A stretch of 42,129 nt of DNA from Spirochaetaceae bacterium (GTDB lineage: Bacteria; Spirochaetota; Spirochaetia; Treponematales; Breznakiellaceae): positions 1 to 42,129 of the forward strand of contig JAISZQ010000248.1 of the NCBI GenBank assembly GCA_031269165.1, given 5' to 3'. Both the position numbers and the translations under genes were made by a program. The notes below the pieces were generated by a model. The model saw only the letters and a list, made by a program, of their open reading frames with translations. It had not been told where the DNA came from and did not search any database. This document shows positions 8,629 to 18,560 of this stretch, in pieces; position 1 is the stretch's first letter, and each line of letters opens with the position of its first letter.

Positions 8629-9792
8629 ATGGCGAGTCTGTTTGATTATCTTGCATGGCGGGGGGATTTGCGATTCTCGGCAGCCCCCTTTAACCCGGTG
8701 GATAATATTCTGTTTTCCATTCTTTCCTATTGTCTCTGGGAGGGCATCGTTGGCGGTATCGGCGGCGATGACAACGAGACGAGGAGTACCGTCACGATAG
8801 GGGAGGCCGCTACCGTCCTGCTCGGCGAGATTGCAGAGAAACGAAAGCGGTTAAACATGACGTTTATCTTTAAGGAGAACCTGCGGCATCTGCTCGAAGT
8901 GATAAGAGACGCGCCGCGCTTTGCGGACACAAGACTCCGCGCCTATGTGAACCATTTTGACAAGAAGATCGAGAAGCAGTTTTCCGCGATAACGTTTATC
9001 CCGGAAGCCGGGGACCCCTACATCGCGTTTCGCGGCACCGACGACAGCATCATCGGCTGGAAAGAGGACTTTAACATGGTCTTCTCCGAGGCCATCCCCG
9101 CGCAACGCGAGGCTGTAGATTATCTGGAAAAGGCGGCCCGCCTATTCAGGGGAACGTTCAACACAGGCGGCCATTCCAAAGGCGGCAACCTCGCCGTCTA
9201 TGCGGCCACGTTTTGTTCCAAGCGTGTGCGGAAGCGGATACGCAACATCTACAACAACGACGGGCCGGGTATAACCGGCAGCATCGCCGCGCGGCCTGAA
9301 TACGCCGAAATCATGCCCCGCATCATCACCTTTATCCCGCAAACCTCGATTGTCGGGCTCTTATTCGAGCACAAAGACGACTATATTGTCGTGGAAAGCA
9401 CCGAGAAGGGCATCCTCCAGCACAATCCTTTTTCGTGGAACGTCATGCGGAACGATTTCCGCCGCCTTGATTCCGTGACTGCCGAAAGCCGCTCCATCAA
9501 CGAGACCCTGACTCATTGGCTCGCCGGCATGGACCAGAAACGGAGACGACATTTTATCGACGCGCTTTTTGCCGTTTTCAAAGAAACCGGCGTATCCTCA
9601 ATCGACGATCTGACCGCCGACCGGCTGAAAAGCGCGGCAAACATCATCAAGGCCGTTCAACGCTACGACAAGGAAACCAAAGAGATGCTGTTTTCCACCT
9701 TCGCCTCGCTGTTTGACATCGTGAGTAACCGGTTTAGGTCCATCCTGAAAAAAAGCGTAAAAAACGCGCGCCTGAAACTGCCGTTGCCCTGA
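8629..9792 (+). CDS. Mbeg1-like (DUF2974) alpha/beta-hydrolase family protein
   Basis: N-terminal FDYLAWRGDLRFSAAPFNPVDNILFSILSY, IAFRGTDDSIIGWKEDFNM, nucleophile elbow GGHSKGGNLAVYAA. Confidence 0.85.
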   Translation: MASLFDYLAWRGDLRFSAAPFNPVDNILFSILSYCLWEGIVGGIGGDDNETRSTVTIGEAATVLLGEIAEKRKRLNMTFIFKENLRHLLEVIRDAPRFADTRLRAYVNHFDKKIEKQFSAITFIPEAGDPYIAFRGTDDSIIGWKEDFNMVFSEAIPAQREAVDYLEKAARLFRGTFNTGGHSKGGNLAVYAATFCSKRVRKRIRNIYNNDGPGITGSIAARPEYAEIMPRIITFIPQTSIVGLLFEHKDDYIVVESTEKGILQHNPFSWNVMRNDFRRLDSVTAESRSINETLTHWLAGMDQKRRRHFIDALFAVFKETGVSSIDDLTADRLKSAANIIKAVQRYDKETKEMLFSTFASLFDIVSNRFRSILKKSVKNARLKLPLP

Positions 9793-9947
9793 ATCTTTCT
9801 CAGGGCAACGTCGTTTACTTTGATAACGGGTCGATGCCGATAGCACACCGCCTCGGGGCAACGTGTTACCGGCTGAGAGCCGTACCAAACAGCACTTGGG
9901 ACAGATACGGTTGAGCGAGCGGCTATCGGGATGGAATCAGTGTTTGC

Positions 9948-10511
9948 CTAACTGTTCACCCGCTCGACATACTCGTTGGTCTCGGTATTGACGAGAATCT
10001 TTTCGCCCTGCTTGATGAAAAGCGGCACGCGCACGGTGAGGCCGGTCTCGGTAACAACGGGCTTGGTTGCGCCGGACACCGTGTCGCCTTTCACATAGTT
10101 TTCGCTCTCCGCGACCGTGAACACCACTTTGAAGGGAATCTTGATGTCGATGACGTTCCCTTCCCAGATGGTAAGTTCGTAGTTTTCACCCTCTTTCAGG
10201 TAATACTTTGTATCCTCATGGTCGGCGATACTCACCTCGTACTGGTCGTAACTCTCGTTGTCCATGAAGTGATAGTTATCCTGATCGGCATACTGGAACT
10301 GGCACTTGTGCGTGTCAACCTGCGCGTCCTCCACCTCCTGTTGCGTGGGAATCGTCATCGACAGCACCGAACCGTCCTTGATGCTCTTCATCTTGATACG
10401 GGCAATCGCCGTACCCTTGCCGGGGGTATGGAACTCGCGCTCGACAACCAGATACGGCTGCCCCTTTTGCAACAGACACGTCCCCTTTACAATTTCTCCG
10501 CCTCTAATCAT
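9948..10511 (-). CDS. efp: Translation elongation factor P
   Basis: N-terminal MIRGGEIVKGTCLLQKGQPYLVVEREFHTPGKGTAIARIKMK and C-terminal VSGATKPVVTETGLTVRVPLFIKQGEKILVNTETNEYVER. Confidence 0.93.
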   Translation of the reverse strand: MIRGGEIVKGTCLLQKGQPYLVVEREFHTPGKGTAIARIKMKSIKDGSVLSMTIPTQQEVEDAQVDTHKCQFQYADQDNYHFMDNESYDQYEVSIADHEDTKYYLKEGENYELTIWEGNVIDIKIPFKVVFTVAESENYVKGDTVSGATKPVVTETGLTVRVPLFIKQGEKILVNTETNEYVERVNS

Positions 10512-10571
10512 AATCCTTCCTTCGTGTATACTTCATATTCAAACGAGTCAACATCGCTTCTTAATTCGAGT

Positions 10572-10844
10572 AAAAGGGGGAGGGCAACAAGTTGCCGCGT
10601 CTCCCCCTCGCTCCAGACTTGCTCCGGTCGAGTTCAAACCTACGGTTTGAACCGCTCCCTCCGCAATTCTTACGCTACCCCCTCTCCTAGGGGCTCCGCC
10701 CCTAAAACCCCGCCCCTTCGGGGAATTGAACATGGAACAGGCTCAAATGATACCTTGAAAATGATAAGAAGCAAAACGCGCAGTCTTCACGCCCCGATCA
10801 TTATCCATTTTCAATTTCCCATTTTCAATTCGCGCACCGCGCGC
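10572..10844. repeat. Modular palindrome-cassette repeat, copy A (full composite)
   Basis: aaaagggggag-GGCAACAAGTTGCC-gcgtctccccct, GTTCAAACCTACGGTTTGAAC, ccccttcggggaattgaacatgga ... tccattttcaatt ... cgcgcaccgcgcgc. Confidence 0.7.
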
Positions 10845-11083
10845 TAAAGCACTTTTTCCCGCACCGCCTCTATTCCCAGCGCGGGCAGTCTTGTCGTCTG
10901 CGTGGCGGCGGCGGCCTGATTTTCCGCCTTGATCAAATCAAACACTTCCTGCCGGTAGACCTTCACGTGTTTGGGCGCGTCCACGCCGATACGGATCTGG
11001 TCGCCCCGGATTTCGATGACGGTGATCGAGACATCGTCGCCGATCATAATTTTTTCGTTTGCCTTACGGGATAGGATTAACAT
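10844..11083 (-). CDS. csrA: Carbon storage regulator
   Basis: [48 protein letters not shown]. Confidence 0.97.
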   Translation of the reverse strand: MLILSRKANEKIMIGDDVSITVIEIRGDQIRIGVDAPKHVKVYRQEVFDLIKAENQAAAATQTTRLPALGIEAVREKVL

Positions 11084-11613
11084 GACATCCCCCCGCCTTT
11101 GACCGAACCCGCCGCGTTTTCCGAAAGTTCTTTCAGTATGTCATGCCTCGTCTTCCAGCGCGGATCGGTGAGCACGATCTGCTTGCCGATCCGCCGCTCG
11201 CGGTTGATCACGATCGGACCGGCAAGATTGGCCGTCATCGGCGAACCGTCGTCGGGCACCGTTACGATGCTGAAGACCAGCGCCTTCCCCGGGTTCGTGA
11301 GGCCAATCGCGGCAAGCTCCTCGTCGGCGACATCAATCTCGTAATCGGGGCGAAAGAGAAACGGCTTCAACAGGATAAACATCGCCCCCTGCGTTTCGAC
11401 CGATTGCAAATAATAGTAGGGCTGTTGTTCGGCATCCAGCAGAACATAAGTTTTGAACGCCTCGAATCCATAGAGACCTTCGGGAAACACGATCTGCTGC
11501 CGCTCATCGACATCAATCACCCCATACGCTTTTGTGACTATTTTCAAAATAATATCCTTGTATTGATCTTCGCATACCCGCAACGTTTTGTCAACACACC
11601 TTATTGACAGCAC
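11077..11613 (-). CDS. fliW: Flagellar assembly factor FliW
   Basis: [20 protein letters not shown]...[21 protein letters not shown]; stop overlaps csrA start (ATGTTAA). Confidence 0.92.
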   Translation of the reverse strand: MLSIRCVDKTLRVCEDQYKDIILKIVTKAYGVIDVDERQQIVFPEGLYGFEAFKTYVLLDAEQQPYYYLQSVETQGAMFILLKPFLFRPDYEIDVADEELAAIGLTNPGKALVFSIVTVPDDGSPMTANLAGPIVINRERRIGKQIVLTDPRWKTRHDILKELSENAAGSVKGGGMSC

Positions 11614-11696
11614 ATTACGTCAAAATGCGGGGCAACGTCATTTCCTTCCGTTCGCTAAAAGAGGAGCGTTTTCCCCGGCATCTGATGAATTTTTGA

Positions 11697-12686
11697 TCAA
11701 TGGTATAACGGAGTCCCGCCCCGGTACAGCATGGCGATGTCTTTGGCGACGATCTGCGGATTAGCCCGGACAAATTCTTCCAGCACCGCCCTGCCGGCGT
11801 TACCCTCCATTGGCCCCTTTCTGGTCACCGCCTTTGCCCCGGCGGCGTTACCGTAAAGGGCTGCGGTCCGTATGTCGGCGCCGCCGAGGAACAGGGCGAG
11901 GAAGGCGCCGTCAAAACTGTCCCCCGCCCCGGTGGTATCAACCTCGATTGCCGGAAAGGCCGCGATCTTGAAGGCCTCCCGCCGGGTATACACATAGGTG
12001 TTCTTCGCGCCGTCCTTTATGACAATGATCCTGTCCTTCTGCTCAAGCAGTCTGGTAACCGCCGATTCGATGTCAAGGTACAGATACGCCAGTTCGCTTT
12101 TTCCCGTCAGCAGAATGTCCGCTGTGTCCATGAGTTCCTTATAGTAATCCATGATCTTTCCCTTCAGCAGTTCCAGCCGGATATTCGGATCAAAGCTGAC
12201 GGTAACCCCGTGCTTTTTTGCCAGACGGACCGCCTTCATGATGGCTTCCCCCAAACTGGGGCTGCCGGTGACAGAACAGCCCATGATATGCAGACAGCGG
12301 GTGTTTTTCACCAATTCCCCATCTATGTCGGGGGGAGCAAGCTCGCCGCAGGCAGCATGGGTAAAATGAAAAATGAATTTTCTGCTGCCGTTTGAATAAT
12401 AGGTAACAAAGGCGGTTCCCGTAACGTTGTCCGCCGTCTCGATAATAGGGGAAATATCCACCCCGTCCCGTTGAAGTCTGGTTTTGTTCAGTGCCCCGAA
12501 GTCATCGGTGCCGATTTTCGCCACAATCGCCGTTTTGGCCCCCATCAGGGCGGCCTGATCAATGGCAATCGCCGGTGCCCCGCTGGGAAAAGGTCCCAGC
12601 AGGGTTCCCGGATCGCTGAATTCCTGATTCACCCGTTCCGCGAGTATTTCTGCAAGTATTTCCCCTATGGTAATAACGTCGTACAT
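11697..12686 (-). CDS. PfkB-family sugar kinase
   Basis: MYDVITIGEILAEILAERV..., C-terminal DTTGAGDSFDGAFLALFL; start taken at ATG 12686 rather than the longer ORF. Confidence 0.9.
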   Translation of the reverse strand: MYDVITIGEILAEILAERVNQEFSDPGTLLGPFPSGAPAIAIDQAALMGAKTAIVAKIGTDDFGALNKTRLQRDGVDISPIIETADNVTGTAFVTYYSNGSRKFIFHFTHAACGELAPPDIDGELVKNTRCLHIMGCSVTGSPSLGEAIMKAVRLAKKHGVTVSFDPNIRLELLKGKIMDYYKELMDTADILLTGKSELAYLYLDIESAVTRLLEQKDRIIVIKDGAKNTYVYTRREAFKIAAFPAIEVDTTGAGDSFDGAFLALFLGGADIRTAALYGNAAGAKAVTRKGPMEGNAGRAVLEEFVRANPQIVAKDIAMLYRGGTPLYH

Positions 12687-12970
12687 GGCATCCTCCGTCG
12701 ATACGGCCTCACGGCTACAGAGAAGCCCCGGAAATTGAGGGTTCCAAGATTCCCCACGCCACGATATTAAGGATATATAAAAAGGGAGAAAGTAACAACC
12801 CGTCCGGATTGAAAGGGCGGACGGGAAATTTTTTTTCAACAAACCACCGGCAAGAGGATAATTATGGGAAATATTTCGGAAAATCACTGGAGAGACGGGT
12901 GTCTGTGAAATAATTTTTTGTGAAATAGGGCAGATATGAAGATTTTTACGAAAAAATCTTTCTTTTTCTC

Positions 12971-12999
12971 TTGACATTCCAGAAAAAACGCTCTATAAT
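12971..12999 (+). promoter_or_regulatory. Sigma-70 promoter of the sugar ABC operon
   Basis: TTGACA (12971-12976), 17-bp spacer, TATAAT (12994-12999); SD aaggagg before ATG 13029. Confidence 0.85.
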
Positions 13000-13028
13000 A
13001 GCATATCACTTTCCAAGGAGGAATGAGA

Positions 13029-14012
13029 ATGAGAAAGATTTGTGTGTGTTTGCTGATTGTTATGACACTGTTTGCGTTGAACGGTTGTAACAGAAAAAAA
13101 GAGGCCGCCACCAGTAAAATTACCATGGCGGGTATCGTTTTTCAGGATGATGAGTTCATGAATGACCTGATTAACGGCATGAAGAAGGCCGCCGAAGAAG
13201 AGGACATTGACCTCTCAACGGCCAATACCAATGCCGACCAATCGAGGGAGGTTGAGCTGATCAATACCTATGTCAACCAAAAGGTGCAGGGGATCTGCAT
13301 AGCGCCCCTGGATCCCGTTACCTCAATCGCCACGCTACGGGTTGCTTCGGAGCAGGGGGTGAAAATCGCCACCGTTAACATGCAGTTGAGCAATGTCGAT
13401 TTTCTGAGTGGCGGGTATTGTTCCGACGACTACCTCAACGGCCATCTGGTGGGCGAAAACGCGGTACTCTGGATTAAACAGCGGTACAATCGCCCGGTAA
13501 ATATAGCCCTGATGTTTTTTGACAGCGTCCCCACCCAAGCAAAAGCCCGTTACGACGGTTTCTTCACAGCCTTGGACGAAGGGGGCATCGAATACAATAT
13601 CGTTGCCAGGCAGGCTGCCGATCAGATAGATTTGGCCTTTGCCGCCGCCACGGATATCCTTACGGCGAATCCTAACGTGGATTTTTTCTTTTGCGCCCAC
13701 GGGTTGAGTATGCTCGGCGCAATACAGGCGGTTGATCAAGGGGGATTCGCGGGGAAGTATTTTGTGTTTGGCTACGATGTCAATCAGCAGGTAGCGGAGA
13801 TGGTATTGGAGGACAAGAATATCCTCCAGGCTTCCATCGCGCAGGATCCCTATAATCAGGGCTACAATGCCATAAAACTGCTCAAGAAAATTGTTACCGG
13901 CGAGACCCAGCCTGTTGGAAAGACGGACCCTGTTCCGGGGATAGTGCTGTCCCGAACCGATCCCGGCAATGTCAAGAAATTCCTGAAAGACAAATATGGA
14001 GTTGACCGGTAA
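13029..14012 (+). CDS. Sugar ABC transporter substrate-binding lipoprotein (RbsB/AlsB-like)
   Basis: Lipobox LNGC; periplasmic binding fold, MAGIVFQDDEFMNDLINGMKKAAEE, IAPLDPVTS, GYDVNQQVAEMVLE. Confidence 0.9.
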   Translation: MRKICVCLLIVMTLFALNGCNRKKEAATSKITMAGIVFQDDEFMNDLINGMKKAAEEEDIDLSTANTNADQSREVELINTYVNQKVQGICIAPLDPVTSIATLRVASEQGVKIATVNMQLSNVDFLSGGYCSDDYLNGHLVGENAVLWIKQRYNRPVNIALMFFDSVPTQAKARYDGFFTALDEGGIEYNIVARQAADQIDLAFAAATDILTANPNVDFFFCAHGLSMLGAIQAVDQGGFAGKYFVFGYDVNQQVAEMVLEDKNILQASIAQDPYNQGYNAIKLLKKIVTGETQPVGKTDPVPGIVLSRTDPGNVKKFLKDKYGVDR

Positions 14013-14093
14013 ACCGCCGGATTGTAGACGTGAATTCCATCAATATGCCGCACGGCCCCGCAGTGCGGCATTTGATGGAGAAGGGGCGGTCCC

Positions 14094-15620
14094 ATGAAAC
14101 TTGTTGGCAGAAATATAACGAAAGATTATCCCGGTACGCGGGCCCTGAACAATGTGTCCATAGAACTTGAAAGTGGAAAGATACACGCGTTGCTGGGGAA
14201 AAACGGATCGGGCAAGTCCACGCTGGTAAAGCTCTTTGCCGGCGTAATCGCGCCGACCGACGGCGAGTTGTACATGGACGGTGAAAGGCTTATGCTCAAT
14301 TCCCCAGCCGATGCCCATGCCCGGGGAATTGTGACCGTGTATCAGGAGACCAGCCTTGTTCCCAATATGAGCGTGGCGGAGAATATCTTTCTCAATAAAA
14401 TGCCGAAACGCGGACCCGTGATCGACTGGCACGGAGTGTATGATCAGGCGGAAAAACTGTTAAAAACCATGGATGTGGAAATTGACCCCCATAATACCAT
14501 CGCCCGGTTGAGCATGTGGCAACGACAGATTGTCGAAATAACAAAGGCCATGAGTTTTAATCCCAAAGTGCTGATGCTGGACGAGCCTACCAGCGCATTG
14601 GCCCAGCATGAGGTGCAAAATCTGCTGCGGTTTATTCGCAGTTTAAAAGAAAAAGACATTGTGATTATCTATATTACTCACAAGTTGCAGGAGTTGAAGG
14701 ACATCGCTGATGATATTACCGTCCTCCGGGACGGGAACTACATTGGTACCGTGCCGATGCGTGAAACGGATCACAAGGGTATTATCAGCATGATGTTCGG
14801 TCAGGTCTCCGTCCGTTCCCGTCCTCGGGATATTACGGTAAAGGACGAGGTGGTGATGGAGGTAAAGCATCTTGCCCGCCGTAAACACTACAGCGACGTC
14901 TCGTTTAAACTTGGGAAAGGGGAGATACTGGGGATCGCCGGTATGCTGGGATCGGGCAGATCAGAACTGTTGCGGGGGATCTTCAGGGCGGACCCGGTCT
15001 CGAGCGGCGAAGTGATCGTAGGGAACAAGGTAATTACCGGAGGTAATCCGATAAAGATGATACAACTTGGACTTGGCCTTACCCCGGAGGATCGCAAGAC
15101 CGACGGTCTTATACTTTTTAATTCTATAAGAGACAATCTCTGTTATGCCAGCATGAGACAGACTACTATCGCCGGATTTATTGAAAACAAAAAGAAGCGT
15201 AATTACTATGCCCGGCGGCAGATCGATACCTTGGGTATCCGTACTTCCAATATGGAAAACCCCTGCAATTCCCTGTCGGGGGGAAATCAGCAGAAGGTGG
15301 TGGTCGGCAACTGGCTGAATACGGAACCCCTCATCATGCTGTACGATGAACCGTCCCGGGGTATTGATGTGAGCGCGAAACAGCAGATTTTCGAGATCAT
15401 GTGGGAAGAGGCACGGAAAGGGGTGTCTTCCATTTTTGTCTCTACCGAACTTGAAGAGTTGCTTGAGGTGTGCCACCGGATACTGGTCATGAAAGGGGGA
15501 AGTATCATCGGCGAGGTAGATCCCGATGTATGCGGTGTAGAGGATTTGTATGCCGCCTGTATGTCCGGCGATGTGCCGGAAAAAATAACCTTTGGTAAGG
15601 AAAGGAGTGTCTCGACATGA
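14094..15620 (+). CDS. Sugar ABC transporter ATP-binding protein (RbsA-like, two ABC domains)
   Basis: GKNGSGKSTLVKLFAG, MLDEPTSAL, second domain LSGGNQQKVVVGNWL, YDEPSRGIDVSAKQQI. Confidence 0.95.
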   Translation: MKLVGRNITKDYPGTRALNNVSIELESGKIHALLGKNGSGKSTLVKLFAGVIAPTDGELYMDGERLMLNSPADAHARGIVTVYQETSLVPNMSVAENIFLNKMPKRGPVIDWHGVYDQAEKLLKTMDVEIDPHNTIARLSMWQRQIVEITKAMSFNPKVLMLDEPTSALAQHEVQNLLRFIRSLKEKDIVIIYITHKLQELKDIADDITVLRDGNYIGTVPMRETDHKGIISMMFGQVSVRSRPRDITVKDEVVMEVKHLARRKHYSDVSFKLGKGEILGIAGMLGSGRSELLRGIFRADPVSSGEVIVGNKVITGGNPIKMIQLGLGLTPEDRKTDGLILFNSIRDNLCYASMRQTTIAGFIENKKKRNYYARRQIDTLGIRTSNMENPCNSLSGGNQQKVVVGNWLNTEPLIMLYDEPSRGIDVSAKQQIFEIMWEEARKGVSSIFVSTELEELLEVCHRILVMKGGSIIGEVDPDVCGVEDLYAACMSGDVPEKITFGKERSVST

Positions 15621-16609
15621 AAATTTTTAGCAAAAACCAATGGAAACTTCTCCTCTTGGATAATATCATTCTGATCTTGATACTTATTGTGGTTATTGGC
15701 ATGTGGATCGCAAAGCCGGTCTTTATGTCATTGAACAACATATTGAATATTTTCAGAAGCATGTCCATACGGGGGGTAATTGCCTTCGGTATGACCATGG
15801 TGATACTTTCGGGACAGATAGACCTTTCCGTTGGTTCCATCATCGGCCTTTCGGGGGTTATTGTCGCCTGGGCCTGCAAATTTTTGCCGGGTATCTTGGG
15901 GGTCAGCGTGACCGTATCCTGTATTATGGGCATAGTTGCCGCAGTGGTCTTAGCCGTGGCGGTCGGCTGTTTTCACGGCTATATGCAACACAGGTTTACC
16001 ATGCCCTCGTTTATAGTCACCCTGGCTACTCAGCTTCTTCTCTATGGACTTGCCGGTCTTATCTGCGGCGGATTCCCTATTTCCAGCGTGTTCCCCGACT
16101 GGTTCATCACCGTAGGATTCGGCCGTATAGGACCGGTGCCCATTCCCGCGATAATCCTGGTGGTTTCTTTTCTTATTGTCATGTTTATTGTAAACTATAC
16201 CAATATCGGTCGTTCAATCTACGCGGTAGGGGGCAATGAGGAGGCCGCCCGGCTTTCGGGAATCAATGTGCTACGGACAAAGATAGTGAGCTTTGTTACT
16301 GTCGCGCTGTTAGCGACCCTGAGCGGATTGATGAATTCGGCACAGGTCCTTTCCGCTACCTACAGTTTTGGCCGGGGCTGGGAAATAGACGTGATTTCTG
16401 CGGTGGTCATTGGCGGGACCAGTATGGGTGCCGGCATCGGTAAAATTTCGGGGACCTTTTTGGGCGTCCTATTCCTCGGGGTAATGATAAATGGCATGAC
16501 CTTGCTGGACATCAGCCTGTATATGCAGTATGTAATTCGGGGCATCCTGTTATTTTCGTCGGTCCTGCTCAGCATTTTCTTGCCCAAATTAAAACAGAAA
16601 ATGTATTGA
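15617..16609 (+). CDS. Sugar ABC transporter permease (RbsC-like)
   Basis: Multispanning; MTMVILSGQIDLSVGSIIGLSG, NEEAARLSGINV, VVIGGTSMGAGIGKISGTFLG. Confidence 0.94.
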   Translation: MKIFSKNQWKLLLLDNIILILILIVVIGMWIAKPVFMSLNNILNIFRSMSIRGVIAFGMTMVILSGQIDLSVGSIIGLSGVIVAWACKFLPGILGVSVTVSCIMGIVAAVVLAVAVGCFHGYMQHRFTMPSFIVTLATQLLLYGLAGLICGGFPISSVFPDWFITVGFGRIGPVPIPAIILVVSFLIVMFIVNYTNIGRSIYAVGGNEEAARLSGINVLRTKIVSFVTVALLATLSGLMNSAQVLSATYSFGRGWEIDVISAVVIGGTSMGAGIGKISGTFLGVLFLGVMINGMTLLDISLYMQYVIRGILLFSSVLLSIFLPKLKQKMY

Positions 16610-16643
16610 GGTTGTTTCAAAACTTCAATTTTTGAACGACCTT
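16608..16643. repeat. Degenerate copy of the GAGGCTGTTCCAAAAC palindrome
   Basis: gaggttgtttcaaaacttcaatttttgaacgacctt, overlapping the permease stop codon. Confidence 0.5.
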
Positions 16644-16681
16644 TCTGAATTATGAACAGAACGGAATCGAGGGGCATTTGA

Positions 16682-17653
16682 ATGTATACGAATAGTCGTT
16701 ATTATTTAGCGTTGGATATTGGAGGGACAAAAACCTCCGGGGCATTGTTTACGGCCGATGCTGTTTTGGTAGATGACTATGTATACACAGTGGAATCCCA
16801 AACCTTCAAGGGAGAGGAGGCGGTATATCACAATTCAAAGGGGGTACTCGATCATGTCATCCGGCATTTTGCGCTGAAAAGAGAGGAGATAGCGGGAATC
16901 GGTGTCGGAAGCCCCGGACCGCTGGATTCCAAAAGGGGCGTTATCATCCATGCGCCCCTTATGAGGTGGCGGAACTTTCCCCTCGTGGAACGCCTTAAGG
17001 CCGATTTTGAAACGGCAGTCATGCTGGACAACGACGGCAATTTGGGCGCCCTTGCCGAGCAGCGTTGCGGCGCGGCAAGGGGCTTGGAGAATGTGCTGTA
17101 TATGACCGTCAGTACCGGTTGCGGGGGCGGGTTTGTGCTGAACGGCCGGATATACCGTGGCCATGGCGGCGGCGCGGGAGAGGTTGGGCACATGAGCCTC
17201 GATCCCGATGGTCCGCCCTGTCCATGTGGCAGCAGAGGCTGTTTTGAACTGTACGCTTCGGGTACTGCCATGAACCGCATGATGAGGGAGGATATGAAGC
17301 GGGGAGTGGAAAGCCGCGTGTTTGAATTGGCGGAGGGTGAACCGGAAAGAATCAGCGGAAAGGTACTCCATCAGGCGGCTCTTTTGGGGGATTGGTATGC
17401 GCTTGACTTGTTGCGCGGCGAAGGACGACTTTTGGGACGGGGCATCGCCAACCTCTTCAATCTGCTGGATCCCGATGTGATCGTGCTTGGCGGCGGCGTT
17501 ACCAAATCCCGTGCCTTTTTTCACGACGAATTGATGGACAGCCTTAAGAAGTATTGCATCCAGCAAATATCCGGTGATTCAGTCCGCTATTCGGTCCTGA
17601 ACGACAGGGTCATACTCTACGGAGCCTTTTATCTTGTATCTGAAAGCATATAA
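16682..17653 (+). CDS. ROK-family sugar kinase/regulator
   Basis: LALDIGGTKTSGAL, GVGSPGPLDSKRGVI, CPCGSRGCFELYASGTAM zinc motif. Confidence 0.93.
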   Translation: MYTNSRYYLALDIGGTKTSGALFTADAVLVDDYVYTVESQTFKGEEAVYHNSKGVLDHVIRHFALKREEIAGIGVGSPGPLDSKRGVIIHAPLMRWRNFPLVERLKADFETAVMLDNDGNLGALAEQRCGAARGLENVLYMTVSTGCGGGFVLNGRIYRGHGGGAGEVGHMSLDPDGPPCPCGSRGCFELYASGTAMNRMMREDMKRGVESRVFELAEGEPERISGKVLHQAALLGDWYALDLLRGEGRLLGRGIANLFNLLDPDVIVLGGGVTKSRAFFHDELMDSLKKYCIQQISGDSVRYSVLNDRVILYGAFYLVSESI

Positions 17654-17693
17654 ATGCTAATATAACAAAGTACGAAAAACATAGGAGTAAGAT

Positions 17694-18551
17694 ATGCCAT
17701 TGGTAACATTGAAAGAGATACTTGCAGGAACCCGCGAAGGGCATTATGCCGTCGGGGGATTCAATTTTAACGGATACGAAGATGCTCAAGGGATGATCAA
17801 TGGGGCTGCGGAGAAACGGTCTCCCATTATCCTTATGGCGTCCTTAAGTGCCTGTAGGTATATCGGCCTCAAGCAGACTGTCGGGATGATCCGCGGCATG
17901 GCCGAGTCGGTTGACATTCCGGTCTGTCTGCATCTGGACCACGCTACCGATTATGATTATATCAGGGCGGCGGTCAGGGAAGGGTTTACCTCGGTCATGA
18001 TTGACGCTTCCGCGCTGGATTACGAGACAAACATCCGTGATTCACGGGCCATCGTCGATTTTGCGAAACAGTACCACTGCTCGGTTGAGGCGGAGTTGGG
18101 CAAAGTCGGCGGCAAGGAAGATCATGTCGTCGTGGATGATATGTCCGCAACCTTTACCGATCCTGAGGATGTGCCCCGTTATGTGGAGGAAACCGGCATT
18201 GACGCGCTGGCCATTGCCTTCGGTTCCGTGCACGGTTTCTACAAGAGAGAACCGAAACTTGATTTTCCCCGTCTTGAAAAGATCGTCTCCCTTACCCCCT
18301 GTCCGCTGGTTCTGCACGGCGGTACCGGCATACCGGTTGAGGACTTCAAAAGATGCGTCCGCATGGGGATGAGCAAAATCAATGTAGGAACGGAATTCAA
18401 GAAAGCCTTTACCGATACCCTGCGGAAAATGTGCGCGGTACTGCCGGAAAGCCAGGTGGATACGAAAAAGTATATGCAGCCGGTAAAGGATGTATGCGCC
18501 GAAATCGTAAAGGGAAAAATAGATATTTTTGGCAGTGCGGACAGGGCATAG
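17694..18551 (+). CDS. Class II ketose-bisphosphate aldolase (Fba/GatY/KbaY family)
   Basis: AVGGFNFNGYEDAQGMINGA, HLDHATDYDYI, AFGSVHGFYK, LHGGTGIP, INVGTEFKKAF. Confidence 0.93.
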   Translation: MPLVTLKEILAGTREGHYAVGGFNFNGYEDAQGMINGAAEKRSPIILMASLSACRYIGLKQTVGMIRGMAESVDIPVCLHLDHATDYDYIRAAVREGFTSVMIDASALDYETNIRDSRAIVDFAKQYHCSVEAELGKVGGKEDHVVVDDMSATFTDPEDVPRYVEETGIDALAIAFGSVHGFYKREPKLDFPRLEKIVSLTPCPLVLHGGTGIPVEDFKRCVRMGMSKINVGTEFKKAFTDTLRKMCAVLPESQVDTKKYMQPVKDVCAEIVKGKIDIFGSADRA

Positions 18552-18560
18552 AAACAGCGC

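Noticed and set aside
10572-10728. Integron attC-type site as an explanation for the modular repeats
   Set aside because: No clear GTTRRRY/RYYYAAC core pair, no integrase, and elements do not flank single-gene cassettes.
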